NCBI GenBank assembly: GCA_050084985.1
Contig: JBITNC010000001.1
Coordinates: forward strand, 150,474,001-150,538,000
From: Nageia nagi
Taxonomy: Eukaryota > Pinophyta
Direction: 5' to 3'
DNA: 64,000 nt
The number at the start of each line of letters is the position of its first letter. Within the stretch, counting starts at the first letter, position 1. Under the pieces are notes generated by a model. The model worked only from the letters and a program-made list of their open reading frames with translations. It was not told the origin of the DNA and made no database searches. The position numbers and the translations under genes are program-made. Below, in pieces: positions 20,553 through 32,100 of this stretch.

Positions 20553-21754
20553 ATGGGATATTACTTTGCTCCTAAGCATATCCTTGATGGTTCCAATTAT
20601 GGTATTTGGGAACCAAAGATGAAAGCAAAGCTTCAAGCATGCAAGTTTTGGAAAATAGTGAGTGAAAATCAAGTTGCTCCAATTGAAGCTAAAGCACTGG
20701 AGGTATATAACAATAAGAATGATTTGGTAACCTTCATGATCTTTAGAGTAGTTTTAGATGAAGTTCTCTTCATGATTTTAACCTCAACATCTTCCCAAGA
20801 ACTTGGGATAGACTTAAGAAGATCTAATTTGGGTATAAGTTTTCAAGAAGGTTTACCATACTTCAAAAACTCTTGTAATCTTATCAAGAGGATGGTAAAG
20901 GTGTGGCAATCTACTTGAATAAGATTGTTGATATTAGGACTCAGCTTGTGAGTTATGGGTGTAATTAGATAAATGATGAATTTATGGTGTTAATCATCTT
21001 ACAAAGCCTTTCAACTGAGTTTAATCACTTCATAACTGTTATTAAGACTAGACTTGATGATGAAGAGGAAGCTTTCTCTCTTGAAAATCTTTCTATACTC
21101 CTCTTAAAGCATAAAGAAGTCATTAACATGAAAGTATTGATTTCTTCCCTAAAGGAGAAAAATGTTGCTTTAGGTGCAACTAAAGCAACTCACTTCAAGA
21201 AGTTCAAAAATCATAAGAAGACCCCTCATGCTCCTCCTAAGAGAAATGCAAATAAGTATGACAATAATCATTATGATCATAAAGGAAATTCAAACAAACC
21301 TCATATGTCTAAAGAAATGTTTGATGGAAATTGTAACTATTGTAGCATCTATGGTCATAAACAGAACCATTGCTTCAAAACAAAAAAGGAAGAAAATAGA
21401 AAAGGCAAAGATAATGTGAACAGTTTCAAAGGAAAGAAGAATAAGAAAGGTGCTTATGTTTATGCTTTTTATTCCAAGTCTCATACATTTACAAATGATT
21501 GGGTTGTCGATTCAGGTTGCACTAATCATATTAACTTTGTAAGGAATAAGTTTGAAAACTTTCACAAACATAGAAAGGATGTGGTAGTAATAGGTGATAA
21601 CTTTATGCTTGAAGTTGAATGGATTGGAAGCATCTTGATGCATGGGAAGGTAATTGAAAATATGCTCTTAATTCCTAAGTTAGGAATGAATCTTTTATTA
21701 GTTATTCAAATTGCAAGCAAGGGATATACCTTTGAGTTCACTTTGAACTCTTAA
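20553..21754 (+). pseudogene. Copia gag and protease relic
   Basis: The frame opens MGYYFAPKHILDGSNYGIWEPKM (only its first part cited here as DGSNYGIWEPKMKAKLQ), the standard Copia gag start in which a W follows the N-Y pair. The product would coat the element RNA. A frame break lies near 20920, after which the frame runs from 20984 through LQSLSTEFNHFITVIKTRLD, a Lys/Asn-rich basic stretch and a perfect CCHC knuckle, CNYCSIYGHKQNHC (about 21332-21373). The protease active-site region WVVDSGCTNHI follows at about 21500-21532, with the D-S-G triad intact. The pattern is that of a single gag-pol polyprotein. Confidence 0.8.
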
Positions 21755-22760
21755 TGTTTAGAGAAAGGGTTTTTCACCTTAATAAAAGTATCAATTAAGA
21801 TTGATCTTTACATAGTTGATCAAATTCCTTCTAAGTTGTGCCGTGCCTAAAATATTTGTTTTAAAGGAAACGTTTGGCATCAATGTTTAGGCAACCTAAG
21901 CCACAAGAGTATTCAACTCATGAAGGATCAATATTTTGTGAAAGGATTGCCTCTTATTTCACCCTCCATTGGCCTTTATGAAAATTGCATCTTATGGAAG
22001 ATGAAAAGGTAAAAATTCAAGGACAAGGAAACTAGGGAATCTTAACCTCTCCAATTTATTCACTCAGACTTCATGGGTCCTTTTCAAACTAAGTCTCGTA
22101 GGAGATCATCTTATGGTCTTACTTTTATTGATAACTTTAGTAGGATGACTTTTGGGTATCTACTAAAGCATAAAGATCAAACTTTTGATATGTTCAAGGA
22201 GTTCATGGCCTTAGTCAAAAATCAAACCAATCTGAATATCAAAATGCTAAGGTTATATAATGGAGGTGAATATATAAGTAATGAGTTCAATGAATTTTGG
22301 GCAAAGCATAAGATAAAAAGGTAGTTTATTATCCCTTATACTCTGCAGTAAAATGGTGTTGCGAAAAGGAAGAATAGAACCATTATAGAGATACCTAGAT
22401 GCATGATGGGAAATCTTCTTAAGTTTTTATGGGGTGAAGTTGTTAGCACTACTATCTACACCTTGAATAGGTGCCCCACAAAATTAATGGAAGGAAAAAC
22501 TCCATACGAGGCATGGACAAAAAAGAGACCTAATATCTCACATCTAAGGGTCTTCAAATGTGAAGCTTTTTCCTTCATAGTTTTAGAGAAAAGGAAGAAG
22601 TTTGATAATAAATCTAAAAAATGCATCTTTATAGGATATGATGGTCATCATAGAGAGTATAGGCTCTACTCTCCTTCAATAAAAGCAATTTTTATTTCAA
22701 GAGATGTCAAATTCAATGAGGTTTTGATTGGCTCTTCTTCAAGTGAAGTGATTTAAAACT
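21755..22760 (+). pseudogene. Copia integrase relic
   Basis: Traces of the zinc-binding domain are seen (WHQCLGNLSHKSIQLM near 21870-21920), followed by the core: IHSDFMGPF (first Asp), LTFIDNFSRM, then [14 protein letters not shown] where the second catalytic Asp (normally TD-x-GGE) has become YN. The glutamate region survives as NGVAKRKNRTI, with the usual E-R changed to K-R. C-terminal hallmarks KTPYEAWTKKRPN and LRVFKCEAF are clear. Both catalytic substitutions and several stops rule out activity. Confidence 0.8.
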
Positions 22761-23785
22761 CTTCAGAAATTCCTAAGTGGCTAGATATCTCTTCAGAAAA
22801 GTCACCTCAAGAGCAAAATTCTTCAACTTAGAGGGTAACTAGAAGCATGAATTTGAATAAATCTCTCCTTGCTAAAATCAATAAACATAATGAGCCTTCA
22901 ACCTTTAAGGAGGCATATAAACATACTTGTTAGATGGATGCTATGAAGTTGGAATTTGAGGTACATATGAAAAATGAAACTTGGAACTTAGTTCCAGATT
23001 CATCATCAAATAATGTCATTTGAAATAAGTGGATCTATAAGATCAAGTACAATTCATAAGGTGAAATTGAGAAATACAAGGTAAGGTTGATTGCTAAGGG
23101 TTTTACTCAAAAGTATGGAATTGATTATGAGAAAACCTTTGCAACAGTAACAAAGATGGCTATAGTTAGATTAATCCTTGCCCTTTCAATAGCTCAAGAT
23201 TGGAAGGTACTTCATCTTGATGTAAAGAGTGCATTTCTTAATGGTGATCTAGATGTTGAAATTTTTATGAGTAAACCAAAAGGGTTTGATATGCAAGGGA
23301 AATAATCCTATGTGTGCAAGCTAAAGAAGTCTTTGTATGGACTTAAACAAACACCAAGAGAATGGTAGAAGAATATTTCAAAGTATTTTGAGACTCTCAG
23401 GTTCACCAAATGCTACTTAAATTCATATCTTTATGTGCTTAATGAAGGAAAGTACTTGGTCTTAATTCTCCTCTATGTTGATGATCTTTTGATCATGGGA
23501 AATAATATGGTGATCATAAATGAGTGCATAACCAAACTTAAGTTAGAATATGAAATGATTGATCTTGGTCTCTTGCACTACTACCGTGGTATGCAAGTGT
23601 ATCAATGTAATGATATTATCTACCTAAGTCAGTCCAATTATATCTCATATATTTTACTAAATGTTGAAATGGAAGAATGTAAGCCTGTGGATATTCCCAT
23701 TACTCATAGAATCAAGCTTGAGACTAGCTTAAACTCTTAGCTGATATATGCTACAAAATATAGGCAACTTATTAGTATTTGGATG
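22761..23785 (+). pseudogene. Copia reverse transcriptase relic
   Basis: The frame shows [51 protein letters not shown], the YGLKQTPREW block and the catalytic YVDD box in LLYVDDLLIM (about 23470-23500). LLHYYRGMQVYQ and LSQSNYISYIL follow. The frame ends at YRQLI, where the RNase H domain should begin. Several TAG/TAA/TGA codons interrupt it. Confidence 0.82.
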
Positions 23786-23930
23786 GCACCTTGTAGCTTC
23801 AATATTTTCCATCAAATAAAAATTCCATTGACTTATTCACCAAGCCCCTTTCTAACACTTAGTTCTGTAAGCTTTGGGGGTCTCTCAGGTTGGTGAAGTT
23901 GCCCTTAAAGGGGAGTGGAGTTAGTTGAAT
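23786..23930 (+). pseudogene. C-terminal tail of Copia RNase H after an internal deletion
   Basis: Directly after YRQLI-SIWM the sequence jumps to LQYFPSNKNSIDLFTKPLSN, the last residues of a Copia polyprotein. The whole DNA segment for the GSLMYL…DRRST…DN core of RNase H is absent, about 150-200 codons by comparison with the complete copy at 43063-46188. Confidence 0.65.
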
Positions 23931-24667
23931 TCATTTTTTTTGTGATGATAACTTCACTCTTATGAGGATGTTCTGGTTGTATAGTGTTGATCTTCGTGTA
24001 CCTTTTTTTTATGTTCTCAATGTGTGAGGAATTAGTATGTGCATGTTAACATTGTTTAGTTATTCACATTAGATGAACTTATTTGTACACTTCTTACATT
24101 ATTTAGTTATCCATATGAGAGGAACTAATATGTGCATGTTGACACTATTTATTTATCCATGTGTGATAAACTAGTATGTACATGATTGAATGTATATCCT
24201 ATTTTTTAATAATGATGATCAACACATATGTTTCTTATACAACAGGTGACTGAGTTTTTCTTGGCATATTTGTGATGATTTATAGTGTACCATTTGATCA
24301 GTTGATGGATGGTCTAATTTGATTCATCTATCTTATGATAATATGAATATATGATGCATCTAACTAATCTTATGTTTGAATTTCTTGTAGCTTGCAATTT
24401 TTTTCTTGAGATTGCAGGTTACGTACTTCATGCAACTTATGGAGACTAATCTTGTCAACTTCTTGTTGAAGACTACTACTAATACATTGGAACCATATAT
24501 GGTTGATGGACATTTCTTTGTAAACCATTTATTAAAGTGGTTAATTAGTTGAGTCTTATCCAAGATCTATTACTTCTCAAGATATGCAATTATTATCTCT
24601 GATTGTATATATTATGAAAGAGAACTCTCTTACTATCTTCTCTACCAAATATTGCATTAAAGGAGAG
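23931..24667 (+). other. 3' untranslated region of the Copia element
   Basis: It contains about three imperfect repeats of a unit with TTAGTTATTCATNTGNGAGGAACTA-like sequence (about 24015-24190, step near 70 bp) and ends in the purine tract AAAGGAGAG before the LTR. No coding signal is seen. Confidence 0.5.
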
Positions 24668-25129
24668 TGTTAGAATTCTTAATGCATTATTGTTTAGTAT
24701 ATAAATAAAATAAAGTATCTCTCATACTTAATTCATCCAAATACTAAAATGTATTTATAAATACCTTTTTAGTATTTAGGAATTAAATATGTGCAACTTG
24801 ACCCTTCTTAACCTCATGTAAACATTTGGTAAAAAAGATGGGTTATTGTGAGTTAAGATGGGGTTCTATTCTATAAATAGAGAGCTTGGCCTTATTGTAA
24901 ACTACACTTGAATAGAGCAAAGTTATGCTAATGCTTTGTTGGAAGATAAGTTGAGAGAGGTTTTAAGAATTATTCTTGAGAAGTAAAGATCTAGACTTGG
25001 AGTACTCTCATCCTTGAGAGGAACCACTATACATACTTGTGTCATCTTATGTGTGTTTGATTGAGAGTTCTTAGAAGTAGGATTGTTCATCCAAGGTGAT
25101 CTTGGAGTATTGGAGTTTATTCTCTTTCA
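24668..25129 (+). repeat. 3' LTR (462 bp) of the nested Copia element
   Basis: Partner of 18184-18650, with the same ends and a short deletion near 24995. Confidence 0.9.
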
Positions 25130-27640
25130 AAATTGTAGTTGAAAATAGTAAAATTATGGGTTTTTTATATTTAGAAAAAAGTGTAAAAAATAAATTTTTT
25201 AAGCAAGATTTAAACTTGGTAAATTTAGTGCAAATTTAGGCTTCTTACACTCTCTGGATTAAGCTTGGAAATATGAACAAAACCCATGTCTTGATTTTGT
25301 AAATGGGTTCTTAGAAGTTGAGATTTTGGTCTCTGAAATTTGGGTTGAAAATTAGTTGTACAACCTACGCATGTCTTTTCTAGGTCTATGATAGCTTTAA
25401 AAAATAACATACTTAGGTTTTACTTAATGTTTCAAAAATTTGAAGTAACATTTGATTAGTTTATTTATTTTAAAATATAATCAATATTTCTTAATTCTTT
25501 AAAAATTAATTTTTATATTTAAAAAACTAAAAAATATATACTCAAAAAATAGGTGCACCACAGGGCCTGGCCTGTTGGAAAAAAAAAGGCTCAACACACC
25601 ACAAGGGGATCTGGGCGACCAACCATAGGTGGGGGCCGATGCCACCCAAGTTGCATGGTAGTTGGGGGCATCAACACCCCTTTCCCCTTTGGTTTAGAGG
25701 TGAGGGGGGAGATGCAAGGTGACAGCCTCCAAGCTGCATGGCAGTTGGGGTTAGGCATCAAGTGCCACCCCCTATTTTAAATAAGGGTTGGGTGGCGGTA
25801 AAGGTCATGGGCCACCCCCCTAATCAATTTATAATTTAAAATAAAGTTTATTAATTTTTAATTTAGGTTTTTAAAATATTAAGTTAATTAATATTTTTAA
25901 TTAGAATTTTAATTATTTAATGTTTAATTAGAATTTTTAAATATTGGAGTTTCTAATATTTAAATATTAGAAATTAAAATTAGTTAAATGTTTTCAAACA
26001 AGATTTTTAAATATTAAAGTTATTAATATTTAAAAATAGGTTTTTAAATATTTATTCTAAAAAATATATACATTTAATTATTTAGAAGAGAGAGATTTAA
26101 ATATTAAGTGGATACTGCACATTTTAACTTTGATGTTTGTGTATCTATTTTTGCATTTATATTAAAGTAAATTTTCAAAGCGTTGTTATTGTTATAATCT
26201 TGTCCAAGAAAGTTGTAATCATTATATAAGAGGTGCTTAACTGAAAGGTGTATAGTGGATTAATGTACCTATGTTTTTCTTATAAAATATGCATATTGTT
26301 GTGATCATTTATTGCATAAGTTATGTTCATTGAAGCATTAATCATGAGAGATAGTGATGATCATTTATTTAGAAATTGGAATGCATATTTTCACATCTCT
26401 CCTTTATATGTTGAATGCATACAAATGAAAATAGGATACATGTTTTATTCAAGATGTGAAGCATAGTTATTCATTGGGTTAGAATGAATAAGTGCAAACC
26501 TATCATATAAATGCATTGCATGTTACCATAGTGAAATATACACAAAATTGTTGTCTCTGATCCTGATAAGCATCTACCAAGTGGTTCACTTTGAAGGATG
26601 ATTACCTTGGTGGTTCAAGGATTGTGAGATGCAAAAAAATAGGATATCATGTATTGTAAATGGTAATTGTAATATTGTAAACTTATATCTCAATGAGATA
26701 TGGAATGTGTAATCTTTATGGTCATGTGATGTAATAATTTATGAATTGATTTGATAAATAGCATGGTTGGTTATTTGTAAATGATTTTCATAGTTGGAAT
26801 TTAAATGTATAGTTCTACTTGCATGAGTATAATGTATGAAATCTAATGTTAATTAGTTTTGGGCAATAATGTTGTTTCTATCATTATGGTTTACATTTCA
26901 ACAACACTTATTATGCAAGAGTAGAACTTGAATCTATGTTTTTTTTTAACATATATTCTTGGAACATATTCATCAATTAATATCATTTAAGTAATGAAAG
27001 TCTTAAATGGAAATTGATTGGTTCAGAGTTAACCTACAGGTGTTAGGAAAAGAAGATAGAAAATGTAAGGCTAGTTCTATCTCCAAATTTAAATACCTAG
27101 TCAAGAATAATAGGCAGGTTATCATTTGACGAAAGTTAGTAATTGCAAGAGTTATAGATAGGTAGTTACTATGGGTTAAAGTGTTGGTATCTTACATGTA
27201 TTATGGTAGGAAAGAGTACATTAGTTAATTTTAGTGTATTGAAATTAACAGTAAGTTCCATCATGGGAGGTGATAAGAACTTGATCCACTCGATATACGC
27301 TATTAGATCATTATCATGGAGAAGCATGAAGTAATGGGAAAAGTGTACCCCTTCCTAGGTGTATGGGCCCTAAGCAAAACTCGAAGGTCATAGTTGATAT
27401 AGGTGAGATAAATATGGGAGATGTTTGTATCACAAGTGCTTAGCTGAAACAAGTGCATTATAGATGTATTGTTGAAAATGGGCTATCACATGACTCGGGT
27501 TAAAATGAAAATTGATCTTTTTCATCCACTTGAGGATTGTCTACAATGACCACATTAAACTCAAACGTGGAATGCCAAAACTATTTTATGCATATGTAAT
27601 GATGTTAACTTATAAAATAAATAAATGTGTCTAGTTTTTA
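25130..27640. other. Right flank of the unidentified insertion
   Basis: No retroviral domain can be read. It includes a GC-rich island (25550-25830), an AT-only stretch (25840-26100) and LTR-like text near 27280-27500. The open frame at 25553-25780 lies wholly in the GC-rich island and matches no known protein. Confidence 0.3.
25550..25830. repeat. GC-rich island with an internal direct repeat
   Basis: This 280-bp block has far higher GC than any neighbour. AAGTTGCATGGTAGTTGGGG near 25648 is repeated as AAGCTGCATGGCAGTTGGGG near 25731, an ~83-bp duplication. Runs of five or six C or G (GGTGGGGGCC, CACCCCCTA, CCACCCCCC) are frequent. Confidence 0.5.
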
Positions 27641-28170
27641 GAATGATGGATCCTAGCATATTTGCATTTACTTTTGAGCTCTCAAAAGAATCATGGTAAA
27701 AGATAAGTTCCATATTCCTATCATTGATGAGTTGCTATATGAATTGCATGGTGCCAAATTATTCTCTAAATTATATTTACAATTGAGTTATTATCAAATG
27801 TAGCTCCATGAAAGGGTTATTCCAAAAATAGCCTTTTGCACACATGAAGTTCATTATTAATTTTTGGTGATGCCATTCGACCTTACTTATGCTTCTTCAA
27901 TCTTTCAGATCTTGATGAACTAGGTATTTTGACCCTACCTTAAAAATTTTGTTTTGATTTTCTTTAACAATATTATGATCTACAGCAAAACCTAGGAGGA
28001 CCACCTAGATCAAACTCTCCAAACCCTTCAAGATAATTAATTGTATTCCAAGCATTTGAAATGTTCTTTTAGATAGCAAGAAGTTGAATATCTTATACAT
28101 ATCATTTCAAAGGAATATGTCAAAGATAATCCCCAAAAATTGCAGATATGCAGATTTGGTCATTTCCTAA
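27641..28170 (+). pseudogene. Chromovirus reverse transcriptase relic
   Basis: The frame shows KDKFHIPIIDELLYELHGAK, LFSKLYLQLSYYQM (the usual FSKLDLRSGYHQ with the catalytic Asp changed to Tyr), FCTHEVHY, FLVMPFDLTYA and SIFQILMN. The second active-site block is degraded to FFNNIMIYS in place of Y/F-x-DD. These are the Gypsy-type RT landmarks. The preceding part (DGTWRMCVDYR in intact relatives) is missing. Confidence 0.75.
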
Positions 28171-28329
28171 ATCCCTCAAGGGGTTACATGGCTTTCTTGG
28201 ATTGATAAGATACTACCACAAGTTTGTGAAGGATTATGGAAAGATTACCAACCCAATCACAACCTTACTCAAGAATTGCTCTTTTGAGTGGTCCCTCATT
28301 GCATAGGAATCATTCTATGAATTAAAAGA

Positions 28330-28745
28330 GGCCATGTCTGCCACCCTAGTTTTTTCCCTAACCAATTTTCCTAAAACATTCATCATTGAGAGTGATGCTT
28401 CAAGAGTAAGGATTGGTGTAGTCTTGATGCAAGAAGGTAGACCCTTGGATTTCACTAGCAAGGTATTATCATATTGTAATTCAACCAAATCAACATATAA
28501 AAAAGAAATGATGGCCATTATTCATATTGTTCAAAGGTAGCAACCATATCTCATAGGTAGACATTTCATCATTTGCATAGATCATCATAGCTTGAAGTAT
28601 CTCATAGAGCAAAGAACTTTAACCTCAAAGAAATAAAAATGGGTGACCAAATTATTGTTATACAGCTATGATATAGTGTATCGAAAGGGGAAGAAAATAT
28701 GGTGGTTGATTCCCTTTCATAAAAATTTGAAGAACTAGAAACTCT
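28330..28745 (+). pseudogene. Chromovirus RNase H relic
   Basis: FIIESDASRVRIGVVLMQEG carries the first RNase H Asp, followed by PLDFTSKVLSYCNSTKSTYK, KEMMAIIHIVQR and, after a stop, YLIGRHFIICIDHHSLKYLI. The order and spacing match the RNase H domain of Gypsy elements. Stops are frequent after 28540. Confidence 0.75.
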
Positions 28746-28959
28746 CCAAGAAATATCCTCTTTGATTCCTAGTTGGATAAAGTAGGTTACACAAAAGTGG
28801 ACCCAAGATGTCTCTACTCATTCATTAATCAATCAAATTCAAATTGGTCCCGATAACAATCCAAACTTCTCTTAGTAGGATGGGATCATATGCTTGAAGA
28901 CCCATATTGTTCTACCTCCCACATCTACATATTGAGAAATGATACTTAAAGACTACACT

Positions 28960-29145
28960 CTACACCATTACCAGAACATTCAAGGTTTCTCAAGACTTAT
29001 AAAAGAGTGGCTCAGTCTTTTTACTAGATAGGTATGAAATAATATTTAAGAGATTTGTTGTGAAATGTGATATTTTTTAATACTAGAAGGGGGAGATGGT
29101 TGGCACTCCAGGACTTCTCTAGGCCCTACTCATTCCTACTCACAC
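28960..29145 (+). pseudogene. Chromovirus integrase zinc-binding domain relic
   Basis: The frame reads RFLKTYKRVAQSFY-stop-IGMK, then KCDIF-stop-Y-stop-KGEM and PGLL-stop-ALLIP. This corresponds to the H2C2 region of Gypsy integrase and the following P-x-GLL-x-PL-x-IP linker. The frame is lost at about 29145, where unrelated DNA begins. Confidence 0.6.
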
Positions 29146-32100
29146 CTCGATTGATATTTTGATAGATGTAAAGACCACCAAAAAAGGAACATAAATTTTC
29201 TTTTCTTGCATGGATAAAAATTGGAATACTTTCAAATAAATTGTAAATACTCACATAATTCGATGCATCTAATGACACTCCTTTCCAAGAAATGCCTAAA
29301 ATTGCTCATCCAACTGATAGATTAATATCATAAGTAACTATACTTATTTAAAAGAAACTCATCTTATAGCTTGAGAACATATCTTTAAGTTAAGGTTCTA
29401 GACACAAGGTACTCTTAACCACTTAACAATGTGAGTCATCAGTTTCACATAATTTTTTCCTTTATGTTTACATACCAAGACTACAACACAGCCATTACAA
29501 ATAATTATCAATCCTTTTGAGTCAACAATTAAATTCCAACACTAAAGGTAAACTTGTATATATCAAATTAGTAAAGCAAACAATACTTAAACTCTTTTAT
29601 AGTTTTAAAAGAAAACTTCACAATATGATATCTCAAAAAGTAATCTTTAATTACTTTTTAAGATATCGCATAATAATAATGATCACACAACACAAGAATC
29701 ATTAAATAGATATTCAAATCCTTTAACATAACTAAGTTCTCTTTTCAACATTCTATCTCAGAATTTGTACAACAACATTAGCTACAGTAAGGGGGATCCT
29801 TGATTGAGGATTAATACATCAAGTTTATAATAAGAAAGACAAAATATCATACTGAAAACCATACCACTACTATAGAGATCAAACACAAATACTCTTTTGG
29901 AGGTAACAATATATGGGTTCCACTCCTTATCATCATAAATGATAACTACATATAAAATGAGGAAGGCTTATGTAACTGTCTACCATAGAATCATTTAACT
30001 TTAGATTTATACCATAGAATCATTTAACTTTAGATTTATGCCTTTAATCCCTCACCTTAAATTATTATTTACTTTGAAATATTGGAGGTTTCAATTCTAA
30101 TAAATCAATTTAGTAATCCTAAAGTCACTTCTTAAATCAAGCATTTCAAATCAACAAGATTTCCTTTTACTAGTTCATGCACATATGGTAGATCTTAACA
30201 AATTGGAAAATATATAAAATGAGGAAGGATTTGATCTTTAATCATAGTTTAGAGTTTATTTCTGAACAACCCTCAATAAAATTAAACCATTATTACATTA
30301 TTTACAAGAGTTGAGTTGAAAGATCAACAAAAGTATTTAAATATTTGTAGCTCTAACCCAAAATTCCAAAACCATTCGAATTCAAATAGCAAACTTAAAA
30401 AGCCTATAACTTGGCTCTTCAAACCTAATTTACATCATTGTTGAACTAGAGTAATTTTGAGTTGTATAGGGATTCCCCACCAAATTTTAGATCTTTTAAA
30501 ACACTTTATACCCCTCAAATTTAAGATAGAAAATTGTATAACAATTCAATCCTAAAATTATCATATAGAAAACAGCCAACTTGTAAAACATGTAATTTTT
30601 GACTTACATATTCGTTTAACTTGGTTTTTGAACCATTGAAAATATTATGAAGTGCAATATCTAACCTCTAAATTCAAACTCATTTGTATATGTTTAATAC
30701 CTCCATATAATGACTTTCTCATTGTCTATCAAAATTGGGAAAAATTAGAAAAATAAGAATTTCTTCATTTATAACACTACAGCCTAAGAGGTTCAAATGC
30801 AAACTATTTCACTTGAATAAGAAACTAACATACATAAATAAGGCCAATCCATAATATCAACTTGTGCAAAAGTTTCCACTATGACCATAAAATAAATCAC
30901 ATGCTACACCTTGTAAGAAATATTTCAACACTTAGTCCCTATACTAAAGAGTACTTAACATAAATGAGAAAGCATGACAACCAATCTCTTCCATTCATTA
31001 TTTCTATAATGGTAATGATAATAGTAAGTATTTATGTAATATAATACATAAGAAGGTTTCAAACTAACCCTTCCACATATATCAAGGAAGAACCTTTACA
31101 ATGTACATATATATAAAAGTCATAAATTGTATAAACAAGAAGTACATAAATAAGAATCTAATTTCCTTTGTAAGAATTTAAAACTTGATGTGTATAATAA
31201 ACACAAATCCATCCCTTTTTATTCATTACTAAAATAAAACTTCCATAAATACATCATCAAACTAAATAGTAAGGAGAAATCCTCCTGAAGCACTTATCCA
31301 AATCCATGTGGCCACATCTATCTTAAGACCTACATGTTCATTTTGAAAGGAAAGATTCCAACTATGGTTCCCTTATTACATACACCTTTCCAACCAACAT
31401 TAACATAATCATGGATCACATCAACATAAATATAATTTCCTTTGAGAAAAAGTCCTCATATATATTTGGATCCACTCATTTATTAAATAATAAAATCTGA
31501 AACTAGTACAAGTCACATTAGTACAATAAGAAAATCATCCCCAAGTCTTATACAATTATCAAAGACTACTGCAAAATTAGAAGATTCCAAAGGAGGGATC
31601 CAATAATGAAATACATCCTAATACACTAAATAACTCCAACATTGTACTTAATCAAAAAAACATCAATGAATTCAAAGAGAATCTACACATCATCCCAAAA
31701 ACATAATAGTAGCTTCGGTCTAAGGATAATTATGGATTTGTAATAGAAATATAAAATGAGGGTAAGATAAACTATCTCAGTGAGTTCATGATCAACTAAA
31801 CAATGTCAAAGTAAAGTCCATGAAGAGATGGCCACCACCTACACTAGTGTTAGCATCCTTACAAGTGCATGCATATAAGGAGAGCTATATGTAAACATGC
31901 TTAATGAAATGCCAATGAAGTTATCAAATAAAATACATATCAATGTCTAGTGAGGAATGGATAACAATGATTGATAACCATTTCATAATCATTGAAATGA
32001 TAAATATTATACAATCATGCATATATTCCTCAAACACTTTTCATTATGCACTTACAACCATATGATAATTCCTTTAAAATTATCTTCATAGAAAGCATAA

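Larger units (their letters stand above)
18184..25129 (+). mobile_element. Copia-type LTR retrotransposon, RNase H-deleted
   Basis: LTRs of 467 bp (18184-18650) and 462 bp (24668-25129) have termini TGTTAGAATTC and TTCTCTTTCA. Flanks AAACT and AAATT are a 5-bp duplication differing by one C/T change. A primer site follows the left LTR and AAGGAGAG precedes the right LTR. Domains in Copia order are gag (20553 on), CCHC knuckle, protease, integrase, reverse transcriptase, and then the extreme C-terminus of RNase H, most of which is deleted. Multiple stops make it inactive. It is nested within foreign DNA that itself interrupts the chromovirus. Confidence 0.85.

Noticed and set aside
17240-26600. 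AGTGGTTCACTT-type 12-bp inverted match between 17240 and 26570 as terminal inverted repeats
   Set aside because: Single short match, not at the insertion junctions and with no flanking similarity.
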